A DNA stretch of 64,000 nucleotides from positions 48,768 to 112,767 of the forward strand of contig JADHOM010000003.1 in the NCBI GenBank assembly GCA_016778985.1, given 5' to 3'. Below are positions 1 through 9,985 of this stretch, in pieces (within the stretch, counting starts at the first letter, position 1; each line of letters starts with the position of its first letter). The stretch is from Alphaproteobacteria bacterium. Its GTDB lineage: Bacteria; Pseudomonadota; Alphaproteobacteria; Puniceispirillales; UBA1172. The notes below the pieces were generated by a model. That model saw only the letters and a list, made by a program, of their open reading frames with translations. It was not told the origin of the DNA and made no database searches. The position numbers were made by a program, and so were the translations under genes.

Positions 1-21
1 TCATGATGTCTATTCCATTCT

Positions 22-756
22 TTATTTTAAACTAGCCTGCCAAAGGCCAAGGGCAAGGATTGAGGCAGTATCAGATCGCAAAATTCTTGCCCCCAATGAT
101 ACTCCATGAATATTTGGTTGATCTAGTAGGAAACGCTTTTCTTGATCAGAAAAACCGCCCTCCGGGCCAATCAGGATTAGGGACGGTCGTTGGCTGGGCC
201 GTAATTCTAAAAATGATAGTATATTTGCATCTTTATCACCTGCCAAGGATTCGTCACAGAAAATCATTGCTTTGCCATCGAGCGCCTGACAAAACGCCTG
301 AAGATGTTTTGGCTCATCAAAACTTGGGATTGACAATCGGCCAGACTGTTCTGCGGCCTCTGTCGCAATCAAGTTTAACCGCGGCATATTAACTTGCGGG
401 GTCTGGGTATAATCTGTCAAAACAGGTGCGCATCGCGTCACCCCTAATTCGGTTGCTTTTTCTATCATTGTTTCCATACGCTGTCGGCGGATAGGGGCAA
501 AGACCAGGGTTAAGTCAAGCTCTGCTTGCGGCAGAGTGATCTGATCCGCGCAATGCAATTCCATTTTTTTGCGGCTGAGCACGGCAATTTTCGCAACAAA
601 CTCCCCATCATTTTCATTAAACAGCCGAATGTCTGCGCCATCTTTAAGCCGTAACACCGATATTAAATAATGGCTCTGGCTGTCGGTAGGCGCAATGACG
701 GCGCCAGAATGAAGAGGCATCGGCATATATAAGCGTTGGCTTTGGCGTGTTGTCAT
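22..756 (-). CDS. rsmE: 16S rRNA (uracil-1498-N3)-methyltransferase RsmE
   Basis: RsmE methylates N3 of U1498 in 16S rRNA with S-adenosylmethionine, acting on the assembled small subunit. The protein is 244 residues, the usual family length. The first ~75 residues form the PUA-like RNA-binding part. The C-terminal SPOUT knot is clear: LILIGPEGGFS starts at residue 193 and LGARILRSDTASILAL at 221, both family signatures for the SAM pocket. The gene is divergent from ubiA with 101 bases between them, so it starts its own leftward transcript. Its downstream neighbour lies outside the window. Confidence 0.93.
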   Translation of the reverse strand: MTTRQSQRLYMPMPLHSGAVIAPTDSQSHYLISVLRLKDGADIRLFNENDGEFVAKIAVLSRKKMELHCADQITLPQAELDLTLVFAPIRRQRMETMIEKATELGVTRCAPVLTDYTQTPQVNMPRLNLIATEAAEQSGRLSIPSFDEPKHLQAFCQALDGKAMIFCDESLAGDKDANILSFLELRPSQRPSLILIGPEGGFSDQEKRFLLDQPNIHGVSLGARILRSDTASILALGLWQASLK

Positions 757-857
757 ATCACCTGATTACCCACCAGTCTTGTTTGACGCAACAAAAATAT
801 TGGCTAAATATCAGGGGTGGCTTGTCACTCACCGCCTGATGACATAAAACCACAATC

Positions 858-1811
858 ATGCAACATCAATCACACCGCAACGCTAGCGATATCAAACCGT
901 TTGAGCATGGGCTCTGGCTGATATTACCGACATGGGCGCGCGATATGCTTATCCTGATGCGGATTGATCGGCCTGTTGGCTGGTGGTTATTGCTGCTGCC
1001 GGGGTGGATTGTTATGCCGGTGGCGGCGCGGCTTTATGCTGTTGCTCCGGCGACATTACTGTGGCTGATGGGATTATTTTGGATTGGCGCAATTATCATG
1101 CGCGGGGCTGGCTGTATCATCAATGATATCTGGGATCGCGATATTGATCCATTAGTCGCCAGAACCAGCACCCGACCCATTGCTGATGGCCACATAAGCG
1201 TCTTTACCGCTCTCATCATGCTGGCCTGTCTTAGCGGCATTGGCTTGGCCATATTGATGCAATTGCCACTAAAAGCGATTATCACTGGCATGGCCGCATT
1301 GCCGCTAGTCGTCATTTATCCGCTGGCAAAACGCTTTACAGGATATCCGCAAATCGTCCTTGGTCTAACCTTTGCTTGGGGCGTTTTACTAGGCTGGGCG
1401 GCATTTGATATATGGCCAGATATGCGGGTTATTTGGCTCTACTCGGCGATGGCATTATGGACATTTGGCTATGATACGATCTACGCCACGCAAGATATGG
1501 CAGATGATATCAAGATCGGTATCGGCTCATCTGCACTAAGTTTGAAAAACCGCATCAAGGCAGCCGTTGGCTGTGTCTATGTGTTGGTCGTGGTTGATTT
1601 GATCTGCTTTGCCATCGTTGTTGATGCTGGCTGGGGGCTGGCAGTGGCCATCACGATCACAGCCATGCATTTTTTCTGGCAGATCAGGCAGTTTGATGAA
1701 CATAATCCGGTGATGGCAGGGCAGTTGTTTCGCCGAAACCGTGATGTCGGGCTAATCCTGACAGCAGGCGTCATGATAGATTATGCCGCCTTTCATGCTC
1801 TGATCAGCTAG
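858..1811 (+). CDS. ubiA: 4-hydroxybenzoate polyprenyltransferase UbiA
   Basis: This membrane prenyltransferase attaches the polyprenyl tail to 4-hydroxybenzoate, the first committed step of ubiquinone synthesis. The 317-residue protein is strongly hydrophobic with several membrane helices. The first Asp-rich Mg-diphosphate motif reads NDIWDRDID at residues 89-97 (fits NDxxDxxxD). The second is [12 protein letters not shown] at 206-217. The first ~25 residues are a polar extension ahead of the first helix. The stop overlaps the convergent argC stop by 4 bases. Together with the COQ7-type gene at 25.6 kb it indicates an aerobic ubiquinone pathway. Confidence 0.93.
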   Translation: MQHQSHRNASDIKPFEHGLWLILPTWARDMLILMRIDRPVGWWLLLLPGWIVMPVAARLYAVAPATLLWLMGLFWIGAIIMRGAGCIINDIWDRDIDPLVARTSTRPIADGHISVFTALIMLACLSGIGLAILMQLPLKAIITGMAALPLVVIYPLAKRFTGYPQIVLGLTFAWGVLLGWAAFDIWPDMRVIWLYSAMALWTFGYDTIYATQDMADDIKIGIGSSALSLKNRIKAAVGCVYVLVVVDLICFAIVVDAGWGLAVAITITAMHFFWQIRQFDEHNPVMAGQLFRRNRDVGLILTAGVMIDYAAFHALIS

Positions 1812-2770
1812 AGCAAGCCAGTCGTCTCATCAAGTCCAAGAGCGATATTCATATTTTGGACAGCCGCCCCTGACGCGCCTTTCCCCAGATTATCAAGCCG
1901 CGCCACTAATAGAGCGGTCGTATTTGGCCGCGTTTCGGGATAAAATAAATGAATATCCATGCGATTACTGCCAACCAGATCATCCATCCCAAGAAAGCCG
2001 CGATCATTCATATGTTGATGATCATTGGGGGCATGAACCTTAATAAATTGCTCATCCTGATAATGCTGGCCTAAGGCTGTGTAAATATCAGCGAGGTTGA
2101 CTTGTTTTTGCATCTGGTCAAGATGAAGCGGCAACATCACCATCATTCCAGCATAGAAATCACCAACCATAGGTGTGAATATCGGCGGCTTGTTAAGCCC
2201 GCCATGCATCATGACTTCGGGCAAATGCTTATGATTAAGGTTGAGCGCATAAGCAAAATGATGCGGCGTATTAGTGCCTGAAACTTCATCCTGCATATAG
2301 GAAATCAGCGATTTGCCGCCGCCGCTATATCCGCTAACAGCAGCAACAGAGATCGCTGCATCTGCTGATAACAAGCCATGTTCGGTGAGCGGTCTTATCA
2401 TGGCAATCATGGCAGAAGCATAGCACCCAACATTGGCAATATGACGATTTGCGCTGATAAGGTCACGTTGGCCTTTGGTCAGTTCAGGAAATCCATAAAC
2501 CCAGCCTTCTGCTGTCCGGTGCGCGGTCGATGCATCAATGATACGGGCATTCAGACCTGCCGCCATTGCCACCGCTTCAATGGCGCTATCATCAGGCAGA
2601 CATAAGATAACAGCATCAGCCGCCGCCATAGCATCGCGGCGATGAGCAGGGTCTTTACGGACAGCATCAGCAAGCTGAATTAATTGCGCTTCGGGATGCT
2701 GCAAAAGCCTGTCGCGGACCTGCAATCCGGTTGTCCCCGCTTCACCATCTATAAAAATGTTGTAACTCAT
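1808..2770 (-). CDS. argC: N-acetyl-gamma-glutamyl-phosphate reductase, type 2 ArgC
   Basis: ArgC reduces N-acetylglutamyl-5-phosphate to the semialdehyde with NADPH, step three of arginine synthesis. At 320 residues it matches the shorter type 2 form. The Rossmann start is [10 protein letters not shown] (residues 6-15), and the catalytic cysteine is C116 in NVGCYASA. Later SGYSGGGK and the LNHKHLPE segment are typical of the family. Its 3' end overlaps ubiA by 4 bases in convergent orientation, and no other arg gene is adjacent. Confidence 0.93.
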   Translation of the reverse strand: MSYNIFIDGEAGTTGLQVRDRLLQHPEAQLIQLADAVRKDPAHRRDAMAAADAVILCLPDDSAIEAVAMAAGLNARIIDASTAHRTAEGWVYGFPELTKGQRDLISANRHIANVGCYASAMIAMIRPLTEHGLLSADAAISVAAVSGYSGGGKSLISYMQDEVSGTNTPHHFAYALNLNHKHLPEVMMHGGLNKPPIFTPMVGDFYAGMMVMLPLHLDQMQKQVNLADIYTALGQHYQDEQFIKVHAPNDHQHMNDRGFLGMDDLVGSNRMDIHLFYPETRPNTTALLVARLDNLGKGASGAAVQNMNIALGLDETTGLL

Positions 2771-2829
2771 GGTTTTTCATACTGCCTGAGCGGTTGCGGA
2801 GCAAGTCATTATCGGTTAATCACATATTT

Positions 2830-4167
2830 ATGAGTATTGATCTTGAAAACATTATGACCATGCTTTTGGATAATGCCAAAAAACATGGCGCTGACGCTGC
2901 TGATGCTATTGTCGCCGGTGGCGTATCCGAGGAAGTATCGGTTCGCTTAGGCAAGCTAGAATCGATCGAACGATCCGAAGACCGGAATATTGGCTTAAGG
3001 GTATTTGTTGATGGCCGCAATGCCATTATCTCGACCGCTAGCGTTGATCCAGAAAGCATTGATGAGCTGGCAGCCCGGGCTGTTGCCATGGCCAAACTAG
3101 CACCTCAAGACCCCTATGCCGGATTAGCCGATAAAAGCCTCTTGGCAGATGCTATCCCTGACCTTGATCTGATGGATAGAACCATTCCATCAAGCGATAC
3201 CCTGAAAGACCTTGCCTTTGCGGTGGAGGACGCGGCGCAATCAGAAAAAGGTATTACTAATTCCGAGGGCGGTAACGCATCTTATGGTACATCCAATGTT
3301 ATGCTGGCAACGACTAACGGCTTTGCTGAGAGCTATGAGCGCAGTGGTTATGGCCTATCAACAGTCGCATTAGCCGAGCATGACGGCAAGATGGAACGTG
3401 ATTATGATTATAGCTCTGCTGTCCATTTCCAGGACCTTAAATCACCTCACGAGATTGGCAAGAGCGCGGCTCAGCGCACGTTATCGCGGCTTGGCGCTGT
3501 TAAGGTCAAAACTGGTAGCTTTCCTGTCATTTATGATCAGCGTGTCTCGGCAAGCATAAGCGGCCATATTGCCAGCGCCATTAATGGTGCTGCTATTGCT
3601 CGCGGCACTAGTTTCTTGAAAGATCAATTGGGCGCACAAATCACTAGTGCTGCCATTACCTTAACCGATGATCCGTTACGACCGCGCGGCGCCGGATCAT
3701 CCAGCTTTGATGGCGAAGGTCTGGCCAGACGGCAACGTGTCATGGTCGAAAATGGAGTTTTGAACGGCTGGTTTTTGGATTTAGCTAGCGCCCGACAATT
3801 AAACCTTGCCCCTATGGGCAATGCCAGTCGCGGCACCAGTTCTGCGCCATCACCGTCAACCAGCAACTGGATGATGACAGCAGGACAAATGAGCCGTGAT
3901 GAGCTGATTGCCAGTATCGATGAGGGCTTTCTTGTAACCGAGCTAATCGGCTCATCAGTCAACCTGATTACAGGCGATTATAGCCGCGGTGCGTCTGGGT
4001 TCTGGATTGAAAAAGGCCAGATCACGACGCCAGTTACCGAGGGCACAATCGCTGGCAATCTTAAAGATATGCTGATGACGATTACGCCAGCTAACGATCT
4101 GAATTTCACGCGTTCAAATGTCACGCCAAGTCTGCGTATTGATGGAATGACTGTCGCTGGTGGCTAA
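2830..4167 (+). CDS. pmbA: TldD/PmbA family metallopeptidase (PmbA-like)
   Basis: PmbA/TldE is the partner of TldD in a heterodimeric metalloprotease that trims peptides and helps degrade unstable proteins. From this ATG the protein is 445 residues, close to the family length of ~445-450. N-terminal EEVSVRLGKLESIERSEDRNIGLRVFV is hidden here only in part; its core GKLESIERS motif lies near residue 40, and the C-terminal part contains GNASRGTSSAPSPS and SVNLITGDYSRGASGFWIE-like family segments. An in-frame ATG 36 bases upstream (2794) would add 12 residues that do not look conserved, so I place the start at 2830. The last 8 bases overlap the next gene. TldD itself is not in the window. Confidence 0.88.
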   Translation: MSIDLENIMTMLLDNAKKHGADAADAIVAGGVSEEVSVRLGKLESIERSEDRNIGLRVFVDGRNAIISTASVDPESIDELAARAVAMAKLAPQDPYAGLADKSLLADAIPDLDLMDRTIPSSDTLKDLAFAVEDAAQSEKGITNSEGGNASYGTSNVMLATTNGFAESYERSGYGLSTVALAEHDGKMERDYDYSSAVHFQDLKSPHEIGKSAAQRTLSRLGAVKVKTGSFPVIYDQRVSASISGHIASAINGAAIARGTSFLKDQLGAQITSAAITLTDDPLRPRGAGSSSFDGEGLARRQRVMVENGVLNGWFLDLASARQLNLAPMGNASRGTSSAPSPSTSNWMMTAGQMSRDELIASIDEGFLVTELIGSSVNLITGDYSRGASGFWIEKGQITTPVTEGTIAGNLKDMLMTITPANDLNFTRSNVTPSLRIDGMTVAGG

Positions 4168-4819
4168 AGCGTCTGACATGCCAGAACGTCGGCGACTCAA
4201 AAACTGGACTGATCTGATGCTTAGAGATCATGGGTTTTTGCGGCTGTCTTGGTATAATTTGCATCAAATCTCAGATGAAGCATGGCGCAGTAATCAGCCA
4301 ACACCAGGGCGCGTTGCCAGCGCCGCCAAAAAAGGCATTAAGACAATTATCAATTTGCGCGGACCGCGTGATGATGGCGGCTGGCGGCTAGAAAATGAGG
4401 CCTGCCAAAACTATGGCCTGACCCTGGTTGATTTCACCATCCGCTCGCGTGCGGTTCCTGATGCAGAAAATATTCATGCGGCTAAAACCTTGTTTGAAAG
4501 CGTTGAATATCCCATTCTTATGCATTGTAAATCAGGGGCTGATCGGGCGGGCATTATGGCGGCTTTATATCTATTGCTTAGGCAATCTGCGCGTCTTGAT
4601 GAGGCGCTGAAACAGCTGTCTTTCAAATATCTGCATGTCAGGCAAGCCAAAACTGGATTGCTTGATGCCTTTCTTGAAACCTATCGGCCGTTTGAAGTCG
4701 ATGGTATGCCATTCATGGATTGGGTGGATAGACATCTTGATCCCACGGCAATTACCAACAGTTTTCAGTCTAAAACATGGGCAAATCGGCTGGTTGACAG
4801 CATCTTGCGGCGTGAATAG
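4160..4819 (+). CDS. Tyrosine/dual-specificity phosphatase-like protein
   Basis: This 219-residue cytosolic protein carries the cysteine phosphatase loop HCKSGADR (H122-C123-x5-R129), which fits HCx5R. A preceding INLRGPR segment (residues 64-70) is also seen in DSP-type phosphatases related to the plant/fungal Siw14 and bacterial DUF442-like groups. The substrate cannot be read from sequence. The GTG start (4160) overlaps the pmbA stop in the form GTGGCTAA, implying coupled translation; an in-frame ATG at 4178 is the alternative. No signal peptide or membrane helix is visible. Confidence 0.8.
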   Translation: MAKASDMPERRRLKNWTDLMLRDHGFLRLSWYNLHQISDEAWRSNQPTPGRVASAAKKGIKTIINLRGPRDDGGWRLENEACQNYGLTLVDFTIRSRAVPDAENIHAAKTLFESVEYPILMHCKSGADRAGIMAALYLLLRQSARLDEALKQLSFKYLHVRQAKTGLLDAFLETYRPFEVDGMPFMDWVDRHLDPTAITNSFQSKTWANRLVDSILRRE

Positions 4820-4892
4820 TTAGAACCCCAAATAGTTCCCAAAATAGGGTTAAACAATTGCCAAATGTGGATAAACAATTAGTACTGGCGGC

Positions 4893-6710
4893 TTAATAAA
4901 AATGCTGGCTCTCAAATAGGTTTGCATAAACGCCCTGTTTTGCCAGCAAGCTATCGTGATCGCCATCTTCAACAATCTTGCCGCCATCAATAACAAGGAT
5001 ATGATCAGCGTGGCGAACCGTAGCTAGCCGATGCGCCACAATAATGGTTGTCCGGCCTTTGGTCAGCGTCTGCATGGCGGCTTGGATATGTTTCTCGGTT
5101 ACCGCATCTAATGCGCTTGTTGGCTCATCCAATAGCAATATTGGGGCATCTCGCAATATCGCTCTGGCAATCGCGATACGTTGCCTCTGGCCGCCTGAGA
5201 GCCGATTGCCCTCTTCCCCCACCAGCGTCTGATAGCCATCTGGGAGCTCATTGATAAAATCATCTGCGGCGGCGGCTTTGGCGGCAGCCATAATAGCAGT
5301 TTCATCAGCATCCAGACGACCAAAGGCAATATTATTGGCAACCGTATCATTGAACAGCAAACTATCCTGGCTGACCAATGCCATTGCTCCCCTAAGAGCA
5401 TTAAGATCAAGCTGCCTCAAATCTTGCCCATCAAGCCTAATCGTGCCTGCGGCTGGATTAAACAGGCGCGGGATCAAATTAATGATCGTGCTTTTGCCAC
5501 CGCCGCTAGGCCCGACTAAGGCCAGGGTCTGCCCGGGGCTAACCGTGAAATTAATGTTCGATAACGTCATCTCCTCAGCATAGCGGAAATTGACCGCTTG
5601 AAACTCAATTTGCCCCTTAATCGCATTAATTGGCTCAGGACGCTCAGGCGAGGAAACATGGCTAGGGGTATCAAGCAAGGTGAAAAGCCGTGAAAGAGCG
5701 GCAGATGCTTCTTGCAAAATAGTGTTCAATGTACCTAATGCGCGAACCGGCTGGGCAAGCATTAAAAGGGCGGTAATAAAGCCAGCCACATGACCAATAT
5801 CAAGGCTGCCGCCTAATACGCGCCAGCCTGCCAGACCAATAATGCCAGCGATAGCAATACCGCCTAGCACTTCTAGAATAGGATCAATACGGGCACGCCC
5901 AATGGCTAAGATGCGCTGGCTTTTATAGAGCAAGTCAAACATACGGCTTGTTCGGCTTTTCTCATAATCTTCAAGCCCATAGGCACGGATCATGCGGCCA
6001 CCTTTCATCGTTTCATGCAAGGTTGATGTCGTCTGCCCCATGTGTTCTTGCAACTGATGTGAGCTATGACGTTGGCGCCGACCAATGGCGATAATCGGTT
6101 GCATGGCTAGCGGATATACACCCAAGACGACCAAGGTTAATATCCAGTCGAATGAGATAAGCACCCCGATCAGGACGATGATGGTTAGGCTATCTTTGAT
6201 CAGGTTATTGATCAGCCGAACCAATGCTTCCCGAATAACATTAACATCATTGGTCATACGGCTAACAAAATTTCCTGACGGCGCCGACATCACATCACGC
6301 AAATCTGTCATGATCAGATGACTAGCCATTCTTTGCTGAATATGGCGCGTCACCCGTAGCGATAAGACCGCGACTTGCAAAGCCAGACCATACATAGCGG
6401 CGGCACGAATAGCAGCAATAACAATAATCAGCAGAGGGATTTGCCAAACCAGATCAGGGCTAGCAATATTTAATCCATTAAAGACATATCCAATTAAAAT
6501 CGGATAAGCCCCTGACAGTGCTGATACCACCAGCATAAAGCCAAAGATAATAATCAGCTTGCCCCAATGCTGGCGCACATAATCACCCCACAGCCGGCTG
6601 AATAACGCCCTTGTTGAATGAGGGTTTTTATGAGCAGTTGCATGCGGGGTTTTATGATGGGCATTTTCTGCCTCACCTGCCCGTTCTGATGAAGATTCTA
6701 ATTCTGTCAT
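4893..6710 (-). CDS. msbA: MsbA-type lipid A/ phospholipid ABC exporter (fused permease-ATPase)
   Basis: This is a half-transporter of 605 residues in which the membrane domain (residues ~50-330, six helices) precedes the ATPase domain (~365-605). Walker A is GPSGGGKST (400-408), the signature is LSGGQ (504-508), Walker B is ILLLDEP (524-530), and the H-loop histidine is H560. MsbA flips core lipid A across the inner membrane. That role is supported by the divergent neighbour operon of DUF374 acyltransferase, waaA, lpxK and lpxL-like genes. An N-terminal His-rich polar extension (~35 residues) is unusual but probably incidental. Other exporters share the fold, so the substrate is inferred from context. 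Confidence 0.87.
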   Translation of the reverse strand: MTELESSSERAGEAENAHHKTPHATAHKNPHSTRALFSRLWGDYVRQHWGKLIIIFGFMLVVSALSGAYPILIGYVFNGLNIASPDLVWQIPLLIIVIAAIRAAAMYGLALQVAVLSLRVTRHIQQRMASHLIMTDLRDVMSAPSGNFVSRMTNDVNVIREALVRLINNLIKDSLTIIVLIGVLISFDWILTLVVLGVYPLAMQPIIAIGRRQRHSSHQLQEHMGQTTSTLHETMKGGRMIRAYGLEDYEKSRTSRMFDLLYKSQRILAIGRARIDPILEVLGGIAIAGIIGLAGWRVLGGSLDIGHVAGFITALLMLAQPVRALGTLNTILQEASAALSRLFTLLDTPSHVSSPERPEPINAIKGQIEFQAVNFRYAEEMTLSNINFTVSPGQTLALVGPSGGGKSTIINLIPRLFNPAAGTIRLDGQDLRQLDLNALRGAMALVSQDSLLFNDTVANNIAFGRLDADETAIMAAAKAAAADDFINELPDGYQTLVGEEGNRLSGGQRQRIAIARAILRDAPILLLDEPTSALDAVTEKHIQAAMQTLTKGRTTIIVAHRLATVRHADHILVIDGGKIVEDGDHDSLLAKQGVYANLFESQHFY

Positions 6711-6918
6711 ATCTTCTTGATAGGCGATCTCATGGCATAGAACAACATGAAAGCAAATGATCTCATACGAAAATAACTAGATTACCATGGTCAGAATGTG
6801 GCAAATAAGAACCTCAAGACAAATAAAATCGCCAAAATGATATGAGAACTTAGACCAACCCTAATTTGCGTATAGAGTTTTACTGATACCATTTTGCTGA
6901 TAAATAGAAAGATCAGAT
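6711..6918. other. Divergent intergenic region between msbA and the lipid A operon
   Basis: This AT-rich 208-base gap must hold promoters for both msbA (leftward) and the lipid A operon (rightward). I see no strong inverted repeat, RNA structure or convincing -35/-10 pair. Confidence 0.6.
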
Positions 6919-7641
6919 ATGATCAAGTCGGTTTTGAAAAGCTATGCTATGCTGACCATCCTGGGATTAATCTCCGGGGTATATTTTACCCTGCTCACCA
7001 AAAGCATGCGCTGGCAGAAACTAGATGGTGACGGTCTGGCTGGCACGATTGATCCAAGACGTGGCGGAATTATTACCTTTTGGCATTGCCGTCTAATCGG
7101 ATTTCCACATTTTACAGGCTGGCGATTACGTCCCCACACATTGATCTCACAAAGCCGCGATGGCCGCATAATCGCACTTTATGGTCAGATTAACGGGCTA
7201 AAGATTATTCAAGGCTCAACCAATAAAGGCGGCATCAGCGCATATAAGACCATGCGCCGGCTTTTACAAAGTGAGGCTTATGTTGCCATTACCCCTGATG
7301 GCCCCAGAGGTCCGGCGCGACAAGCCTCTGTTTCTGCCATTCATCTTGCCGCCCAAAGCGGATTGCCTATTATCCCGTTCAGTTATTCAGCCTCACCAGC
7401 AAAACGCGCCCATAGTTGGGATAAATTAATGATACCAAAATGGTTTAGCCGCGGCGTCTATGCGCTGGGCGATCCTATCTATGTCACACCCAAGCCTAGC
7501 GATAGAGAGGTAGAGGCCGCCAGACTTGCGCTAGAAGATGCCATGAACAGCGTCACAGCAAGGGTTGATGCAGAGTTTGACTATGCACCTGATCATATTC
7601 CGGATCGTTATGGGCCAGATCGTTATGGAAATCTGAAATAA
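6919..7641 (+). CDS. DUF374 lysophospholipid acyltransferase family protein
   Basis: This 240-residue protein has one N-terminal hydrophobic anchor (residues ~8-28). Its acyltransferase-like core contains FWHCRLIGF around residues 54-62, where HxxxxG replaces the usual HxxxxD block, followed by TPDGPRGP at 125-132. These are DUF374 hallmarks. The family sits in alphaproteobacterial lipid A operons and is thought to act on lipid A or its precursors, but its reaction is not firmly established. Here it is the first gene before waaA, and its stop overlaps the waaA start by 1 base. Confidence 0.86.
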   Translation: MIKSVLKSYAMLTILGLISGVYFTLLTKSMRWQKLDGDGLAGTIDPRRGGIITFWHCRLIGFPHFTGWRLRPHTLISQSRDGRIIALYGQINGLKIIQGSTNKGGISAYKTMRRLLQSEAYVAITPDGPRGPARQASVSAIHLAAQSGLPIIPFSYSASPAKRAHSWDKLMIPKWFSRGVYALGDPIYVTPKPSDREVEAARLALEDAMNSVTARVDAEFDYAPDHIPDRYGPDRYGNLK

Positions 7642-8981
7642 TGATGCTGTTCAGATTATATGCAGGATTATGGCTGATCATCATGCCTTTCATGCGTCTC
7701 TGGTTAAGCTGGCGCATTAGCCGCGGCAAAGACCGCCCAGAACGCCTGCCTGAACGCTATGGTGTATCTAATATCAGCCGTCCAGATGGCACCTTGATCT
7801 GGGTGCATGCGGCGAGCGTCGGCGAATCTGTTTCAGCGTTATCACTTACCAAGCTGCTTTTTGAAAAACAGCCTGATATTGTTATCCTGATTACGTCGGG
7901 GACAGTCACTTCGGCGGCAATGATAGCAAACGCGCAAACCAGCCTGCCGTTTGGGGACAATATTATCCATCAAATGCAGCCGCTTGATTCGCCGCATGTA
8001 ATAGGGCGTTTTCTCAATCACTGGCGTCCCGATATCCTGATCTCGCTGGAAAGCGATATTTGGCCGATGATGATTTGCAAAACCCATCAGCGCGGCATAC
8101 CCGTCATGCTGGCATCAGCCCAAATGTCAGAAGGCTCACTTCGGCGCTGGCAACGCATCAGCCCTGGCGCCAGAAAAATCATTTTCTCTGCCATCACCCG
8201 AATTGAAGCCGGTGATGATGAACAAGCCAGCCGGTTTCGGCAAATTACTGAACCTGACTGGACAGACATAGGTGTTAGCGGCTCATTAAAAGCGACCGCG
8301 CCAGCCCTCAATATTGATAAAAATATGCATGATCAGCTTGATCAGATAGCGCTTGACCGAACCGTGGTTTTGCTGGCTTCCAGTCACCCCGGTGAGGAAG
8401 AGATTGTTATAGATGCGGTTGAAGCTATGCAACAAAGCGAAGCCATTTTGCTCATCCTTACGCCGCGTCATGTGGATCGCGGAAAGTCTATTCATGCTAT
8501 GCTGACACAGCGCGGCATCGCATCATTTTTGTTAAGCCAATATGCTGACCATATGGCGCCATCACATATATCCAATAATGGATTAGGGAAGCCGCCAATG
8601 CAGGTCTGTATTGCCGATGTCATGGGGCATATGGGGAGTCTGTTTTCAGTCGCCGATATTATCGTCATGGGCGGCGGCTTTATGCCTTTAGGTGGTCATA
8701 ATCCGATGGAACCCGCGGCAATGGGCAAAGGCGTTATTAGTGGCAGAAAGATCAATAAAAATGCGAGTATCTATAAACGGCTTGATGAGTTTGGTGGCGT
8801 CATATGGGCGGATAACGCTACTGAGCTAACCAATGCGATCATTATGCTGATGACCGCACCAACACGCCTCAAACATCTAAACTCTGGCGCCACCTCAGCC
8901 TATCAATCTTTTACCAAGCAAGGTGATGCGGTTGCTGAACTTGTGCTGGATTTTATAGCCATGCCAAAGGAGAAGGCATGA
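7641..8981 (+). CDS. waaA: 3-deoxy-D-manno-octulosonic acid (Kdo) transferase WaaA
   Basis: WaaA transfers Kdo from CMP-Kdo to lipid IVA on the cytoplasmic face of the inner membrane. The 446-residue protein begins with a membrane-anchoring helix (residues ~4-24). The family block WVHAASVGE sits at 54-62, its glutamate being the proposed catalytic base. The C-terminal GT-B half shows VMGGGFMPLGGHNPMEPA, which binds CMP-Kdo. It lies in a tight operon, overlapping the upstream gene by 1 base and lpxK by 4 bases. The length is slightly above the usual ~420-430 residues. Confidence 0.93.
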   Translation: MMLFRLYAGLWLIIMPFMRLWLSWRISRGKDRPERLPERYGVSNISRPDGTLIWVHAASVGESVSALSLTKLLFEKQPDIVILITSGTVTSAAMIANAQTSLPFGDNIIHQMQPLDSPHVIGRFLNHWRPDILISLESDIWPMMICKTHQRGIPVMLASAQMSEGSLRRWQRISPGARKIIFSAITRIEAGDDEQASRFRQITEPDWTDIGVSGSLKATAPALNIDKNMHDQLDQIALDRTVVLLASSHPGEEEIVIDAVEAMQQSEAILLILTPRHVDRGKSIHAMLTQRGIASFLLSQYADHMAPSHISNNGLGKPPMQVCIADVMGHMGSLFSVADIIVMGGGFMPLGGHNPMEPAAMGKGVISGRKINKNASIYKRLDEFGGVIWADNATELTNAIIMLMTAPTRLKHLNSGATSAYQSFTKQGDAVAELVLDFIAMPKEKA

Positions 8982-9985
8982 TAGCAACTCCGTCTTTTTG
9001 GTATCAGCGCAGCATCACTGGCTATATCATCATGATTTTATTATGGCCATTAAGCCTATTATGGCGGCTCGCCAGCGCTATCCGCAGGCTATGGATCAAG
9101 CCAGCCAAATTGTCTCTGCCTGTCATTTGTATTGGCAACTTAACGGCTGGCGGGACAGGCAAAACACCATTGGTAACTTGCTTCGCAGAGGCCGCTATTG
9201 ATAAAGGATTAACGCCAGTTATTTTAAGCAAAGGCTATGGCGGCAGTGCGTCAGGCCCCCATCTTGTGACTGCCGATGACAGCGCCGCTATGGTAGGTGA
9301 TGAGCCATTAGAACTTGCTGCTATCTGCCCTGTTGTTATTGCCAAGAACCGCAAAGCAGGGGCGCTATGGATTGCCAAAAATATGACCGCAGATGTCATA
9401 CTTATGGATGATGGTTTTCAAAATCCTGGGCTTCGGCCTGATATTGGCATTGTGGTTTTTGATGGCAATCGCGGTATTGGCAATGGTCAGATTATGCCTG
9501 TTGGCCCTATGCGTGAGGGGATGCGTAATGGGCTTAAGCGGGCTAGCTATGTCGTCATTATTGGTGATGATAAGCAAGGTCTGACCCAATCTATTACACA
9601 GACTATTCAGCGTCTCAGAACGGATATTCCCATCATCTCCGCCAGCAAACAATTTTATCCATCCGCGCAGGCGCTCTTAACCAAGGAGCCGCTTTTGGCA
9701 TTTGCAGGGATCGGTCATCCTGATGCCTTTTTTGCTTTGATTACGCAATATGGCGGTCAGTTGATAAAGACGCTTTCCTTTCCAGATCATCACCGTTATA
9801 CCGCAACCGAATGGCAAAATATTCACACCACTGCCTTGCGCCATAAGGCTAAATTAGTGACAACACGGAAAGACTATATGCGACTTGATCAAGACCAACG
9901 TCGTGCAGTGACGCCCCTGCCCCTCACGCTTGATTTAGATCGACGCTGGATTGATGCTATTTATGATGAGCTACGTCATGGCTAA
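8978..9985 (+). CDS. lpxK: Tetraacyldisaccharide 4'-kinase LpxK
   Basis: LpxK phosphorylates the 4' position of the lipid A disaccharide, giving lipid IVA. The protein is 335 residues with an N-terminal membrane-associated segment (residues ~12-32). Its P-loop is GNLTAGGTGKTP at 53-64, and VILMDDGFQNP follows near residue 140, the family Walker B region. The start overlaps waaA by 4 bases (ATGA). The enzyme order in this operon (DUF374, Kdo transferase, 4'-kinase, late acyltransferase) covers consecutive steps of Kdo2-lipid A assembly. Confidence 0.93.
   Translation: MIATPSFWYQRSITGYIIMILLWPLSLLWRLASAIRRLWIKPAKLSLPVICIGNLTAGGTGKTPLVTCFAEAAIDKGLTPVILSKGYGGSASGPHLVTADDSAAMVGDEPLELAAICPVVIAKNRKAGALWIAKNMTADVILMDDGFQNPGLRPDIGIVVFDGNRGIGNGQIMPVGPMREGMRNGLKRASYVVIIGDDKQGLTQSITQTIQRLRTDIPIISASKQFYPSAQALLTKEPLLAFAGIGHPDAFFALITQYGGQLIKTLSFPDHHRYTATEWQNIHTTALRHKAKLVTTRKDYMRLDQDQRRAVTPLPLTLDLDRRWIDAIYDELRHG

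Noticed and set aside
4820..4892. Possible terminator between the phosphatase gene and msbA (AACCC/GGGTT)
   Set aside because: Only a 5-bp stem with a long loop and no T-run.
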